Assembly: GCF_009696275.1 (NCBI RefSeq)
Contig: NZ_VUMI01000019.1
Location: forward strand, 31,675 to 95,674
Source: Eisenbergiella porci
GTDB taxonomy: Bacteria > Bacillota > Clostridia > Lachnospirales > Lachnospiraceae
Reading direction: 5' to 3'
DNA length: 64,000 bases
This document shows positions 1 to 8,580 of this stretch, piece after piece. Under the pieces are notes generated by a model that saw only the letters and a program-made list of their open reading frames with translations, did no database searches and was not told the DNA's origin. Each line of letters starts with the position of its first letter. The first letter of the stretch is position 1. The position numbers and the translations under genes are program-made.

Positions 1-2
1 CC

Positions 3-524
3 GGGAAATGCAGTATGCCCTACTCCAGCTGCTGTTATTCCGGACTGCAGGAGCCGGGAGTTGTGGAACTTACGCCCGGACATTTGTGGGGCTGGGCAAG
101 AACCGATTTGGGGCGGCAGTATGAAATGTTTTCCATGGATTACGGCAACACCTGGACCGCATGCCAGCCATCCCGGTTTACTTCGCCCAACGGTCCCCTG
201 AGCATGAAAAGGGATGAAAATGGGGTGCTGTATGCCATTTGGAATCCTATCCCACAGTATAACGGAAGAGAAGAGCCGGGGAAGGTTTTTATGGGAGGCA
301 GGACACCTTATGTGATTGCAGTCAGCAGAGACAACGGACAGACCTTTACGGAGCCGGTGAGCTTTGAAGAGGAAGAGGATCACGGTTATTGCTACTGTGC
401 CATTCATTTTACAAAAGAGGCTATGCTGCTGGCTTACTGCGCAGGAGGGCCGGAGGACGGAAGCTGTCTGGCCAAAACAAGAATCCGGAGGATACCGCGT
501 TCCCAGCTGGAGGAAATACGCTGA
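3..524 (+). CDS. Sialidase/BNR-repeat family protein, C-terminal part (5' end outside window)
   Basis: The reading frame is already open at the window edge, so this is the 3' part of a longer gene; the ATG at 15 is probably internal. The visible 170 or so residues carry two Asp-box-like blades, SMDYGNTWT and SRDNGQTFTEP, which mark the beta-propeller of exo-sialidases and related BNR-repeat glycosidases. The catalytic arginine triad cannot be checked because the N-terminal half is missing. It stops 56 bases before the start of the oligosaccharide-binding lipoprotein gene, so the two are probably co-transcribed, which fits a role in host or dietary glycan trimming. Substrate is unknown. Confidence 0.6.
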   Translation, partial: GKCSMPYSSCCYSGLQEPGVVELTPGHLWGWARTDLGRQYEMFSMDYGNTWTACQPSRFTSPNGPLSMKRDENGVLYAIWNPIPQYNGREEPGKVFMGGRTPYVIAVSRDNGQTFTEPVSFEEEEDHGYCYCAIHFTKEAMLLAYCAGGPEDGSCLAKTRIRRIPRSQLEEIR

Positions 525-580
525 ACCGCAGGGAGTTTTCATGATTAAGTAACTGAAAATGATTGGGAGGAGGAGAACAA

Positions 581-2317
581 ATGAAGATAAGAGCATTGAA
601 AAAAGGTATTGCATTGGGGCTGGCCTGTATTCTTACGGCATCGCTTGCCGGCTGCGGAGGAAATGCCGCAGGCGGAAATTCAGGTACGGCGGATGCCCTG
701 GCAACACAGGAACAGGGAAGCGCGGCGGTGGAAGAGTCTGCCGGAGGCGGGGAAACAAAGGATGCGCCCGCGGATATTCCCCAGCCTGACCCGGATGAAA
801 GGTACAGCATCAGCTATACCGGCATGTGGTCGGGAGCGGATTATGAGGACGGCTCTTACGTTGAAACCATGATTGAGGATGCGCTGAACGTTGACATCAC
901 GGTGGAAAAGGCGGAAACCAACGATACCATTGATCTGCTGCTGGCCTCCGGAGAGATGCCGGACTGCGGATGGTTCGACAAGACGGTTAACTGGATGTAT
1001 GAGCAGGAGCTGGCCAGGCCGATTCCCAGGGCAATGGTGGAATACTACTGCCCGAAGCTGATTGAATATTATGAGGAATTCCCGCTGATGTATGAAATGA
1101 CGCTGGATCCGGAAAATGAGGATCAGTTCCGGTATCTGACGGGGATTACCTTCCAGTTTGTGGATTATTATCTGCCCAATGATTATTACCGTTATGACTG
1201 GATTCTTGATCTGGGCATTGATTTGGGCGTGAATGTGGAGCAGATTTCCGATAATATTTATGTGGCTGACGACGGGATTGAGCTGAGCAAGTTCATTGAA
1301 ATTATGGATGCTTTTGTAAATAAGGATCCCAACCATACCGGAGCCAGGGATACGGTGGGCGTTACGGCACCCAGCCTTACCCAGGGAGTATTTTTCTCCG
1401 GCTATGATTTCTACACCGGCGTGAATGATGTAAACGGCAGGGCGGAGCAGTATTATGTGATGGATGAATATAAGGAATTCCTGAAGGGCTTTGCGGATAT
1501 GTATAAGCGCGGTCTGATTGATCCGGAAATCATCACGGGCGACAGAACCCTGTCCTGGGAAAAAGTGAACAATCAGACGGCAGGCTACTGGATTACCTCT
1601 ACCAACGCCCTGAATTCCTGGGCAGTGGAACGTCCTCCGCTTACGCTGATTGAAAAATATCCCGATGTGAAAATCCTTGCCACGCCCGGAGTGAAGCCGG
1701 ACGGCGGCGAAGTGAAGGCCAGAACCAACGAATCCCCCGCTTACGGCAGCTTTTACGTGAATGCCAATGTGGATGATCAGAAGCTGGCAAAAATACTACA
1801 GTTCCTGAACTATACACTGTTCGGAGACGGCGACCTTGACATCCATGCTTCCATGTTCTACGGGGAAAAGGGAGTTGACTGGGAATGGGATGAAACCGGG
1901 GAAATGCCCGTGAAGCTCAACGAAATGCCTTCTGGAAAGAAGGGAACCTGGACCTTCGGTCAGTACGGACAGGATCGTGACGTAACCAGATGGACCACCT
2001 ATGAGCCGCTGTTTGTTGCAGGGCTGAAATACTGGTCGGCGGAAGAGAACGGAAGCTGGATGAAGTGGCAGACGATCCCTTATAAATCCGATATCAGGAG
2101 TGAGACGGATTATGCATCCATTTCTTCCGAAATCAGCAGCGATGTATGGGCCTATGTGAACAATTACTGTGCGGAAGCGGTTCTGGGACAGATAGATGTG
2201 GATGCCACCTGGGATGATTATCTGGCGGAGCTGGATCGTATGGGCTATAATAAAATGATGGATGAACTGGAAAAGGTGGAACCGCTGGAGGACATTATCG
2301 CCAGCTATGGAAAGTAA
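581..2317 (+). CDS. Extracellular solute-binding lipoprotein (LplA/YtcQ-like, complex-sugar ABC importer)
   Basis: A 578-residue secreted lipoprotein. The start at 581 follows a strong GGGAGGAGG site; an in-frame upstream ATG at 563 lacks one. The N terminus is a type II signal peptide with lipobox LAGC (lipid-anchored Cys25) and then a Gly/Ala/Glu-rich low-complexity linker. Length and the acidic, aromatic-rich body fit the long binding proteins that feed complex-oligosaccharide ABC importers in Firmicutes. The partner permeases are not downstream, so they probably lie left of the window. It sits between a sialidase-like gene and an RpiR regulator, which supports glycan uptake. The specific ligand cannot be read from sequence. 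Confidence 0.8.
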   Translation: MKIRALKKGIALGLACILTASLAGCGGNAAGGNSGTADALATQEQGSAAVEESAGGGETKDAPADIPQPDPDERYSISYTGMWSGADYEDGSYVETMIEDALNVDITVEKAETNDTIDLLLASGEMPDCGWFDKTVNWMYEQELARPIPRAMVEYYCPKLIEYYEEFPLMYEMTLDPENEDQFRYLTGITFQFVDYYLPNDYYRYDWILDLGIDLGVNVEQISDNIYVADDGIELSKFIEIMDAFVNKDPNHTGARDTVGVTAPSLTQGVFFSGYDFYTGVNDVNGRAEQYYVMDEYKEFLKGFADMYKRGLIDPEIITGDRTLSWEKVNNQTAGYWITSTNALNSWAVERPPLTLIEKYPDVKILATPGVKPDGGEVKARTNESPAYGSFYVNANVDDQKLAKILQFLNYTLFGDGDLDIHASMFYGEKGVDWEWDETGEMPVKLNEMPSGKKGTWTFGQYGQDRDVTRWTTYEPLFVAGLKYWSAEENGSWMKWQTIPYKSDIRSETDYASISSEISSDVWAYVNNYCAEAVLGQIDVDATWDDYLAELDRMGYNKMMDELEKVEPLEDIIASYGK

Positions 2318-2353
2318 AAGCGGTTCTTATTGACAGCATGGAGCGAGCGAGAG

Positions 2354-3202
2354 ATGAATATTTATTTTCAGGACATCATGGAAAGAATCCGGATGCACTA
2401 TAAAAAGATGACGAATACGGAGCGTATTATTGCCGATTTTTTTCTCAGCAATACGGAAAAGATGGAATTTTCCGCCAAGGCGGTGGCTGCCAGGCTGCAT
2501 GTTTCGGAGCCTGCCATGACCAGATTTTCTAAAAAAATCGGGTTTTCCGGGTACCGGGAATTCCAGTATTTATATGAAATTAATTTTCAGATGGTACAGT
2601 GTGATGATGAGGAGCTGCTGCACAGAATCATTGATACCTATCAGAAAATACTGCTGCATTTTGACGGCGGGATTACCAAACAGGTTTACCGGTTCTGCGA
2701 ATCTTTATCGGAGGCTGCCAGGGTTTACATTTTCGCCCTGGGCAGCTCCGCCTGTGCGGCGCGGGAGTTCAAGCTGCGTTTCATGCGTCTGGGGCTTTTG
2801 GTGGAGGTTATCGACAATCCGCACCTGATGCAGATGCAGGCGGTGCTTACCAAGCCGGAGGATCTGGTGATTGGCATGAGCATCAGCGGGGAGACGGAGG
2901 CAGTGCTGGATGCGCTGCGCACGGCAGGGCTTCATCATACGGAGACGGTGCTGATCACAGCCTGCCGTAAGCAGCATTTCCAGGAGCAGTTCGGACAGAT
3001 CCTGACGGTTCCGGCAGTGGAAGGGCTGTCTCTGGGGGACAATATATCCCCGCAGCTGCCGTTTCTCATAATTACGGACGTGATTTACAGCCTTTTTATG
3101 GGAATGGATTCCAAGTACAGGACGGCGCTTTTTCAGGATACGCTTACCGCTATCGGGAAAAAAGAAAGCGGACGGAGAGGGACGGAGGATGAGGTGTGCT
3201 GA
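2354..3202 (+). CDS. RpiR/MurR-family transcriptional regulator (HTH_6 + SIS)
   Basis: About 282 residues. Residues 1-80 form the RpiR helix-turn-helix (AVAARLHVSEPAMTRFSKK is the recognition segment) and residues 115-240 a SIS phosphosugar-binding fold with the typical GMSISGETEAVLDAL loop. RpiR proteins sense phosphorylated sugars or amino sugars and regulate the linked catabolic genes. The start is uncertain: a TTG at 2330, ATG at 2354 and ATG at 2378 are all in frame and none has a good ribosome site; 2354 matches usual family length. It follows the binding-protein gene by 36 bases and probably regulates the sialidase/binding-protein operon to its left. Confidence 0.8.
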   Translation: MNIYFQDIMERIRMHYKKMTNTERIIADFFLSNTEKMEFSAKAVAARLHVSEPAMTRFSKKIGFSGYREFQYLYEINFQMVQCDDEELLHRIIDTYQKILLHFDGGITKQVYRFCESLSEAARVYIFALGSSACAAREFKLRFMRLGLLVEVIDNPHLMQMQAVLTKPEDLVIGMSISGETEAVLDALRTAGLHHTETVLITACRKQHFQEQFGQILTVPAVEGLSLGDNISPQLPFLIITDVIYSLFMGMDSKYRTALFQDTLTAIGKKESGRRGTEDEVC

Positions 3203-3529
3203 ATAACAGGCCTTGCCCGTATTGACATATTGTTAATGAGGATTGCCCTGGTTTTCCGGAAATTACTGGAAAATCAGCCGACCTATTACCGTACCAACCG
3301 GAACCTGCATGTATACGTCTATCAGGAGGAAGGGACGATTACTACGTCCTTCGATATGCGTGTGCAGAGTGAAATTGACCGTTATCATCTGGTGCAGTCG
3401 GTGATCAACAACCTGTCTCAGCTTGGAAACAAGAGCTCCTATCTGCTTCAGAAGATACAGCGTTACGTTTTCTTTACAAAAGCATTACAGAACTTTGATG
3501 TTAGAACTGCCCTTTTCCGGGCAGAATAA
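3203..3529 (+). pseudogene. Phosphoketolase C-terminal remnant
   Basis: The translated segment contains NLHVYVYQEEGTITTSFDM followed by EIDRYHLVQSVINNLSQLG. These match the conserved end of D-xylulose 5-phosphate/fructose 6-phosphate phosphoketolase (family pattern NLHVRGYxEEGTITTPFDM and DLDRFHLVxDVIDR). Only about 75 residues of an enzyme of roughly 790 survive. The thiamine-diphosphate domains are gone, the usual DMPEIRxWxW tail is replaced by unrelated residues, and the only start is a TTG at 3230 without a ribosome site. I read it as a decayed fragment, not a working gene. It shows that this spot once held a pentose-phosphoketolase gene or received a piece of one by rearrangement. Confidence 0.7.
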
Positions 3530-3589
3530 AACTGCGGGGATATTTGATTCAAATGGAACTGACTTTTTTTATCCGGAAAGGGGATTTTT

Positions 3590-3862
3590 ATGAAATTTAC
3601 AGAGAATTCAGTGAAGAAAAGAATGGGATTGCTGGGGCTGGGATCTGCGGTGCTGGTTGCGGCCGCCGCCCTGGGGATGCATGGGTTCCAGGTCCTGGGA
3701 ACGGAAGCGGGACAGGAGTCACAGTTTGAAAGCGGCGCAGAAAGGGATGCGGCAGGGACTGGGGAGAATGCGGTTTTGGATGCGTATCCGGAGGAAGAGT
3801 TCTTTGAGACGGAGACAGATATGACGGAGTTTGAAGGAAAGCTGGAGGATATTAGGGCCTGA
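3590..3862 (+). CDS. Small exported or membrane-anchored acidic protein
   Basis: I do not recognise this 90-residue protein. The start at 3590 has a GGAAAGGGG site 5 bases upstream. Residues 1-12 are basic, residues 13-36 are a hydrophobic segment (GLLGLGSAVLVAAAALGMHG) that could be a signal peptide or a single membrane anchor, and the rest is strongly acidic (for example YPEEEFFETETDMTEFEGK), probably unstructured and outside the cell. No cysteine lipobox is present. It is followed after 90 bases by a clear terminator-like stem. Function unknown. Confidence 0.45.
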   Translation: MKFTENSVKKRMGLLGLGSAVLVAAAALGMHGFQVLGTEAGQESQFESGAERDAAGTGENAVLDAYPEEEFFETETDMTEFEGKLEDIRA

Positions 3863-3952
3863 AAAACAGCTGCTGTGCAGGCCTGTGGAATTCAGGCCTA
3901 TGAAGTTCAGTCCTGCGGAAATAATTTATTATCTGTGTACAGCGGATATCAG

Positions 3953-3990
3953 AAAAGGAGGATGCCTTGTAAAGGGGACATCCTCCTTTT
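3953..3990. terminator. Terminator-like hairpin between the small exported protein and arcC
   Basis: A perfect 12-bp stem (AAAAGGAGGATG / CATCCTCCTTTT) with a 14-base loop. The A-rich start and T-rich end allow termination of the rightward transcript; it lies between the small exported-protein gene and the convergent end of arcC. Confidence 0.6.
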
Positions 3991-4047
3991 GGTATTGTGA
4001 TTTAAGCTGGCGGCGAGCTGAAGGGCTGGTTTTAAAGGGGCAGCGCT

Positions 4048-4983
4048 TTAAGCGGTAATCACCGTCCCGGCCTTCCCCTTCACCGCGTCCGCCACGAAAT
4101 CCAGCGATGTGATCAGCACGCTTCCGGTAGGAACCGCCTCCAGATAAGAGATGGCGGCTTCGATTTTGGGAAGCATGGTGCCGGCTTCGAACTGGCCGTC
4201 TGCAATATAAGCTTTGGCCTCCGCTGTATTCATACGACGGATAGGGGCTTCCGTTTCCTTCTGGTAATCCTTGTACACCTGTTTTACACTGGTGAGGATG
4301 ATCAGCTGATCAGCTTTCAGATCCACGGCCAGTTTGCCTGCGATGCAGTCCTTTTCGATGACTGCGGAGGCGCCTTTTAAGGCATGCTCCTGAGGGATGA
4401 CGGGGATACCGCCGCCGCCGCAGGCGATGACCTCCTGACCGGCATCAGCCAGGGCGCGGATGGAGTCGATTTCCAGGATATCGATGGGCTTGGGAGCCGC
4501 TACGATACGGCGGTAGCCTTTGCCTGGTTCTTCTATTACAAAGTTGCCTTTTTTCTGTTCTATTTCCGCATCTTCCTTTGACATATAACGTCCGATGAGC
4601 TTGGTGGGCTCATAGAACGCTTCGTCATAAGGGTCAACGGTGACCTGGGTGAGGATGGTGCTGACTGATTTGGATATCCCGCGGCTTAACAGCTCTGCGC
4701 GAAGGGAATTCTGGATATCGTAGCCTACGTAGCCCTGGCTCATGGCATTGCAGACGCACATGGGAGCGGGGGTGTAATCAATGTAAACACGGCGCAGCTC
4801 TGTCATGGCCTTATGGATCATGCTTACCTGCGGGCCGTTGCTGTGGGTGATGGTCAGCTGGTAGTCCGCCTCAATTAAGTCGGCCAGCGCTTTTGCCGTC
4901 ACTTTCACGGCGTCCAGCTGTTCTGTGGTGGTATATCCCAGAGCCTGATGCCCAAGGGAAACAACTGCTCTTATTTTGCTCAT
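4048..4983 (-). CDS. arcC: Carbamate kinase family protein (divergent GHQALG type)
   Basis: A 311-residue amino-acid-kinase fold protein that aligns along its length with carbamate kinases (ADP + carbamoyl phosphate to ATP + CO2 + NH3). Conserved blocks are HSNGPQV (residues 48-54), LTQVTVDPYDEAF, PTKLIGRYMS, PKPIDILE, ACGGGGIPV and AGTMLPKIEAA. The usual N-terminal phosphate loop GGNA is GHQA here (SLGHQALG), which marks a divergent subgroup. It stands alone: no arginine deiminase or ornithine carbamoyltransferase is adjacent, so a role in purine, allantoin or another carbamoyl phosphate pathway is possible. It is divergent from the GH20 gene, with its own promoter around 5101-5129. Confidence 0.8.
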   Translation of the reverse strand: MSKIRAVVSLGHQALGYTTTEQLDAVKVTAKALADLIEADYQLTITHSNGPQVSMIHKAMTELRRVYIDYTPAPMCVCNAMSQGYVGYDIQNSLRAELLSRGISKSVSTILTQVTVDPYDEAFYEPTKLIGRYMSKEDAEIEQKKGNFVIEEPGKGYRRIVAAPKPIDILEIDSIRALADAGQEVIACGGGGIPVIPQEHALKGASAVIEKDCIAGKLAVDLKADQLIILTSVKQVYKDYQKETEAPIRRMNTAEAKAYIADGQFEAGTMLPKIEAAISYLEAVPTGSVLITSLDFVADAVKGKAGTVITA

Positions 4984-5100
4984 ATGCGGTTCCTCGCTTT
5001 TATAGTTTGTTGGCGGCCCCGGCGGGCCGGGCGCCCTGTCTGTTTCATGCTTCTTCCGGCAGCTGCCCGGATGATTGGACAGTTACTTTTTTATGTTTCT

Positions 5101-5129
5101 ATTATAGCAAAAACAAAAAAGTTTGTATA
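5101..5129 (-). promoter_or_regulatory. Sigma-A-type promoter for the carbamate kinase gene
   Basis: Read on the minus strand: TATACA (-35), 17-base spacer and a perfect TATAAT (-10) preceded by TGC. It is about 120 bases upstream of the carbamate kinase start, in the divergent gap with the GH20 gene. Confidence 0.55.
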
Positions 5130-5249
5130 CCGCAAAGATGCCGGATGACTTTTGCAGTAAAGTATGCTAGTATGCAATTAGACTACATGGCGGCGGTTTT
5201 TGGGGCCGGGAGGGCGGCCGTCGCTGCAGTAAGATAAGGGGTGAAGAAT

Positions 5250-7247
5250 ATGTATTTTAAGCTGATGAATAACAGGCCGGAGCTTCTGACCGGAATGAGA
5301 GAGCTGCTGGAGGAAAGGCGCCATCAGGTGGTTACAGACGCCCAGACGGTGAATCCGGTGCTGAACGGCGGGCTGGAAATGCCTGTGGAGGTTACAATGG
5401 ATCTCACCGGCGTGGAAGATGGCAGGGAGGTGTCGGTTTCCTACGGCTGCTGTGAAGAAAAGGGCTGCCGCAAAGGGAAAGCGATGCTCAGGGCCTGCGG
5501 GAAAACGTTCCTTTTCCGTGCGCTGATGACGCTTGTACGGGAACTGGAAAGAAAAGGGACGGACGATAGCTTTGAAAAAAAGGAAACTGTGTACCTGGAT
5601 AAAAACGGTACCATGCTGGACTGTTCCAGAAACAGCGTACTCAATGTGGAAACGATAAAGAAGTATATCCGTATCCAGGCAGCGCTGGGAATGAATACCA
5701 TGATGCTTTACACAGAGGATACCTATGAAGTGCCGGAGTATCCTTATTTCGGCGCGTTCCGCGGCAGGTATACGAAGGAAGAACTGGCTGAGTGCGACAA
5801 CTACGCAGCCCTGTTTGGAATTGAAATGATTCCCTGTATTCAGGCGCTTGCCCATCTGAAGACGGCGCTTCGCTGGGATGTGATGCAGGGAACCCGGGAT
5901 ACGGAGGATATTCTTCTGGTGGGGGAGGAGAAGGTCTATGATTTTGTAAAGGCCTGCATCAAGTCCGCTACGGAGCCTTTCCGCAGCAGGAGGGTGCATC
6001 TGGGAATGGATGAAGCCTGGTCGCTGGGCCTGGGCAATTACCTTCTGAAAAACGGGTATCATACCAAAGCGGAGATAATGACCGAGCATCTGAAGCGGGT
6101 TGCCGATATTTGCAGGGAACTGGGGCTGGAGCCCATGATCTGGTCGGATATGTATCTGCGTATGGTATCGCCGGCCAGCGAATATTATGATGTGCCGCTG
6201 GATTCCGATCTGTCGGATGCCGTGAAGCCGCCGCAGGAAATCGGGCTGGTTTACTGGGATTATTACCATGATGATGAGAATTTTTATAAGTCATATCTGC
6301 GTATGCACAGACAGCTGTCGGAAAAGACTGTTTTTGCCGGGGGCGGCTGGGTATGGAACGGCGTGGCTCCCAACTTCCGGGTGGCCTTTGCAACTACGGA
6401 AGCGGCGATGCGCGCCTGCAAGGCGGAGGGGGTCCGGGAAGCGGTATGCACCATGTGGCAGGATGACGGCGCGGAAACTCCCATGGCGGCAGGCCTTCCC
6501 TCTATTGTGCTTTTTGCGGAGCATGGATTTGCCAAGGAGCCTGACAGGGAGTGTCTGAAAGAGCAGTTTGAATTCCTTACGGGCAGCAGCTTTGACGCGT
6601 ACCTTGCTCTGGGTGAATTTGACGCGGCGCCGGGAAGCGAGACCTTTGACAATCCTTCCAAGTATCTTCTTTATCAGGATGTGATGATGGGATTATTTGA
6701 CGGGCAGGTGAAGGAGGCGGACGGTTCAATGAAAGCCGGCGGCGCTGCGGAATCCTGTCTGGAGCGTTATTATGAGCGGCTCCGGGAGAAGCTGCAGGGG
6801 CTGGCGGGAAGCGAGGCGGCTATTGAGGATGAGGTGCTGGAGCTGTATATTCATCTGGCGGATGTGCTTTCCGTAAAGGCCGGCATGGGCAACCGCCTGT
6901 GCGCGGCATATGCAGCTGGCGACAAGGCGGCGTTGAAGGAAATCGCGGAAAAGGAGATCCCTTCCTGCATGGAAAAGATAAGGGGGTATAAACGCTGTAG
7001 GGAGGAAATCTGGGATTCGGAGAGTAAAATTTTCGGCTATGAGGTGCTGGATATCCGTCTGGGAGGACTGCTGTCCCGTATGGAAACAGCGCAGCGCAGG
7101 CTGAAGGGCTATGTGAGCGGCAGACTGGATAAGCTGCCGGAGCTGGAAGAGGCGCGTCTGCTTTACCGGCCGGTGAAGGATGGAGAGGAGCATAAGCTGT
7201 GCAGCTGCAATAGCTGGCGGATGATTGTTTCGGCTTCGCCGGTGTAA
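5250..7247 (+). CDS. GH20 family glycoside hydrolase (beta-N-acetylhexosaminidase-like)
   Basis: A 665-residue cytoplasmic protein (no signal peptide). An N-terminal alpha/beta domain (about 1-110) precedes a TIM barrel that begins at DCSRNSVLNVETIKKY. The barrel carries the GH20 signature HLGMDEAW, with the catalytic Asp254-Glu255 pair; the Asp orients the substrate 2-acetamido group and the Glu is the acid/base. The C-terminal third is helical. ATG 5250 is chosen because AAGGGG lies 8 bases upstream; GTG 5241 would overlap that site. Intracellular GH20 enzymes of this kind usually act on imported oligosaccharides ending in GlcNAc or GalNAc. It is transcribed alone, ending at a clear terminator. 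Confidence 0.78.
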   Translation: MYFKLMNNRPELLTGMRELLEERRHQVVTDAQTVNPVLNGGLEMPVEVTMDLTGVEDGREVSVSYGCCEEKGCRKGKAMLRACGKTFLFRALMTLVRELERKGTDDSFEKKETVYLDKNGTMLDCSRNSVLNVETIKKYIRIQAALGMNTMMLYTEDTYEVPEYPYFGAFRGRYTKEELAECDNYAALFGIEMIPCIQALAHLKTALRWDVMQGTRDTEDILLVGEEKVYDFVKACIKSATEPFRSRRVHLGMDEAWSLGLGNYLLKNGYHTKAEIMTEHLKRVADICRELGLEPMIWSDMYLRMVSPASEYYDVPLDSDLSDAVKPPQEIGLVYWDYYHDDENFYKSYLRMHRQLSEKTVFAGGGWVWNGVAPNFRVAFATTEAAMRACKAEGVREAVCTMWQDDGAETPMAAGLPSIVLFAEHGFAKEPDRECLKEQFEFLTGSSFDAYLALGEFDAAPGSETFDNPSKYLLYQDVMMGLFDGQVKEADGSMKAGGAAESCLERYYERLREKLQGLAGSEAAIEDEVLELYIHLADVLSVKAGMGNRLCAAYAAGDKAALKEIAEKEIPSCMEKIRGYKRCREEIWDSESKIFGYEVLDIRLGGLLSRMETAQRRLKGYVSGRLDKLPELEEARLLYRPVKDGEEHKLCSCNSWRMIVSASPV

Positions 7248-7281
7248 GAAGAACAGCAAAAGAACAGAGATAATAGACTGA

Positions 7282-7312
7282 AGGGAACTGTCCATGAGGG
7301 CAGTTCCTTTTT
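7282..7312 (+). terminator. Intrinsic terminator of the GH20 gene
   Basis: Stem GGAACTG / CAGTTCC with a 10-base loop, followed by five T residues, 34 bases after the GH20 stop codon. Confidence 0.8.
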
Positions 7313-7677
7313 AGCACTTTTGGGGAGAGGATGGGATGATGAAAAATAATTGGGGGAGGAAGTGGTTTTTATTGGATTGGAAATATATTCAATTTAATTT
7401 AATAAATGCTTTTTGAAAACCTGCCTTTTTATATTAGGCTTGAAATATCTGCTGAAAGGCATTTTGTTTACATTAAAAATTGCTAAAATCACTCTTTTGA
7501 TTTTATGCAAATATACAAAATGGATGATATTATTAAAAAAAGTTTAATTAGTGGTTGATTTATTATTAAAGATAGTATATATTGATATTAGAAAAAGAAA
7601 TGGCACATAAACTTATTGGAAAGATGTTTTTTGTATACATAGTGCCTAAAGTTTTATGGGGAAAAGGAGAGGATAAA
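7313..7677 (+). promoter_or_regulatory. AT-rich promoter region of the sugar ABC importer operon
   Basis: A 365-base gap without a gene, strongly AT-rich compared with its neighbours. The best promoter is TTGATT (7555-7560), 17-base spacer, TATATT (7578-7583), about 95 bases upstream of the first permease start. I see no catabolite-response (cre) consensus that I would defend. Confidence 0.55.
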
Positions 7678-8580
7678 TTGAATTCGAAGAAAAGAAACAA
7701 GTACGCGTATCTTTATCTGGCACCATTTTTTATAGTTTTTTTAATATTTAGTGTATTCCCAATTGTATATTCCTTTGTGCTGAGTTTTTGCAACATGGAT
7801 GTACTGTCCGGAAAATTCACATTTACGGGACTGGATAATTACAAGCGGATGATAGATTCCGGATATTTTTTCAAATCCATTCTAAACACGCTGCTGATAT
7901 GGATTATGTCAATTATACCACAGCTGACCATTGCTTTTATACTGTCATTAATTCTCAGTAATAAATGGTTCCGCGGAAAATTTATTTTGAGAAATCTGTA
8001 TTATTTCCCAAATCTGGTTACACCGGTTACCATTGGTCTTTTATTCGGGGCTTTGTTTTCCTATCCCGGCGGCGCGGTCAACAACATTATTACAATGCTG
8101 GGTCTGGAGGCGGTGGATTTTCAAAATCACCAGATGCTTGCAAGAATTGTTATTGCAATAGCTATCTGCTGGAAAAATTTCGGTTTTAATATCATTTACT
8201 TTACGGCGGGTATTAATTCCATATCAGATGAGGTTATGGAGGCGGCAGAAGTGGATGGCGCAAGTGCATGGCAGAGAATTACCAAGATTACAATTCCACT
8301 AATGAAGCCGATTCTGATTTACGTTATGGTTACCTCCATCATCGGCGGCCTGCAGATGTTTGATGAGTCTAAGCTGGTATTTACCTCTGTGCCGGGAGAT
8401 GCAACCACTACAATGGTGAAATATATGTACGATTCTGCATTTGTGAGATTCCAGTTTGGATACGGCGCTGCGGTTGCCTATGGTATTTTCGTAATTATTG
8501 CAATTTTCAGCGTATTTTCGCTTCTCGTAACGAAGGACAAGCAGGATGAATATGGAAAGAAGAAGGGAGGAAAAGCCTGA
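7678..8580 (+). CDS. Sugar ABC transporter permease (MalF/UgpA type)
   Basis: An inner-membrane permease of 300 residues with six predicted membrane helices and the cytoplasmic EAA loop EAAEVDGASAWQRITKI near residues 187-203, which docks the ATPase. TTG 7678 is the start: AAGGAGAGG ends 5 bases upstream and the protein then begins MNSKKRNKYAYL, typical for the family. The open frame extends further up without a ribosome site. The stop overlaps the start of the second permease, so the two are translationally coupled. No ATPase gene is in the operon; a shared MsmX/UgpC-type ATPase encoded elsewhere is the usual arrangement in these bacteria. Confidence 0.88.
   Translation: MNSKKRNKYAYLYLAPFFIVFLIFSVFPIVYSFVLSFCNMDVLSGKFTFTGLDNYKRMIDSGYFFKSILNTLLIWIMSIIPQLTIAFILSLILSNKWFRGKFILRNLYYFPNLVTPVTIGLLFGALFSYPGGAVNNIITMLGLEAVDFQNHQMLARIVIAIAICWKNFGFNIIYFTAGINSISDEVMEAAEVDGASAWQRITKITIPLMKPILIYVMVTSIIGGLQMFDESKLVFTSVPGDATTTMVKYMYDSAFVRFQFGYGAAVAYGIFVIIAIFSVFSLLVTKDKQDEYGKKKGGKA

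Noticed and set aside
5010..5065. GC-rich patch in the carbamate kinase/GH20 gap
   Set aside because: It forms only a small imperfect stem and resembles neither a terminator nor the long palindromes.
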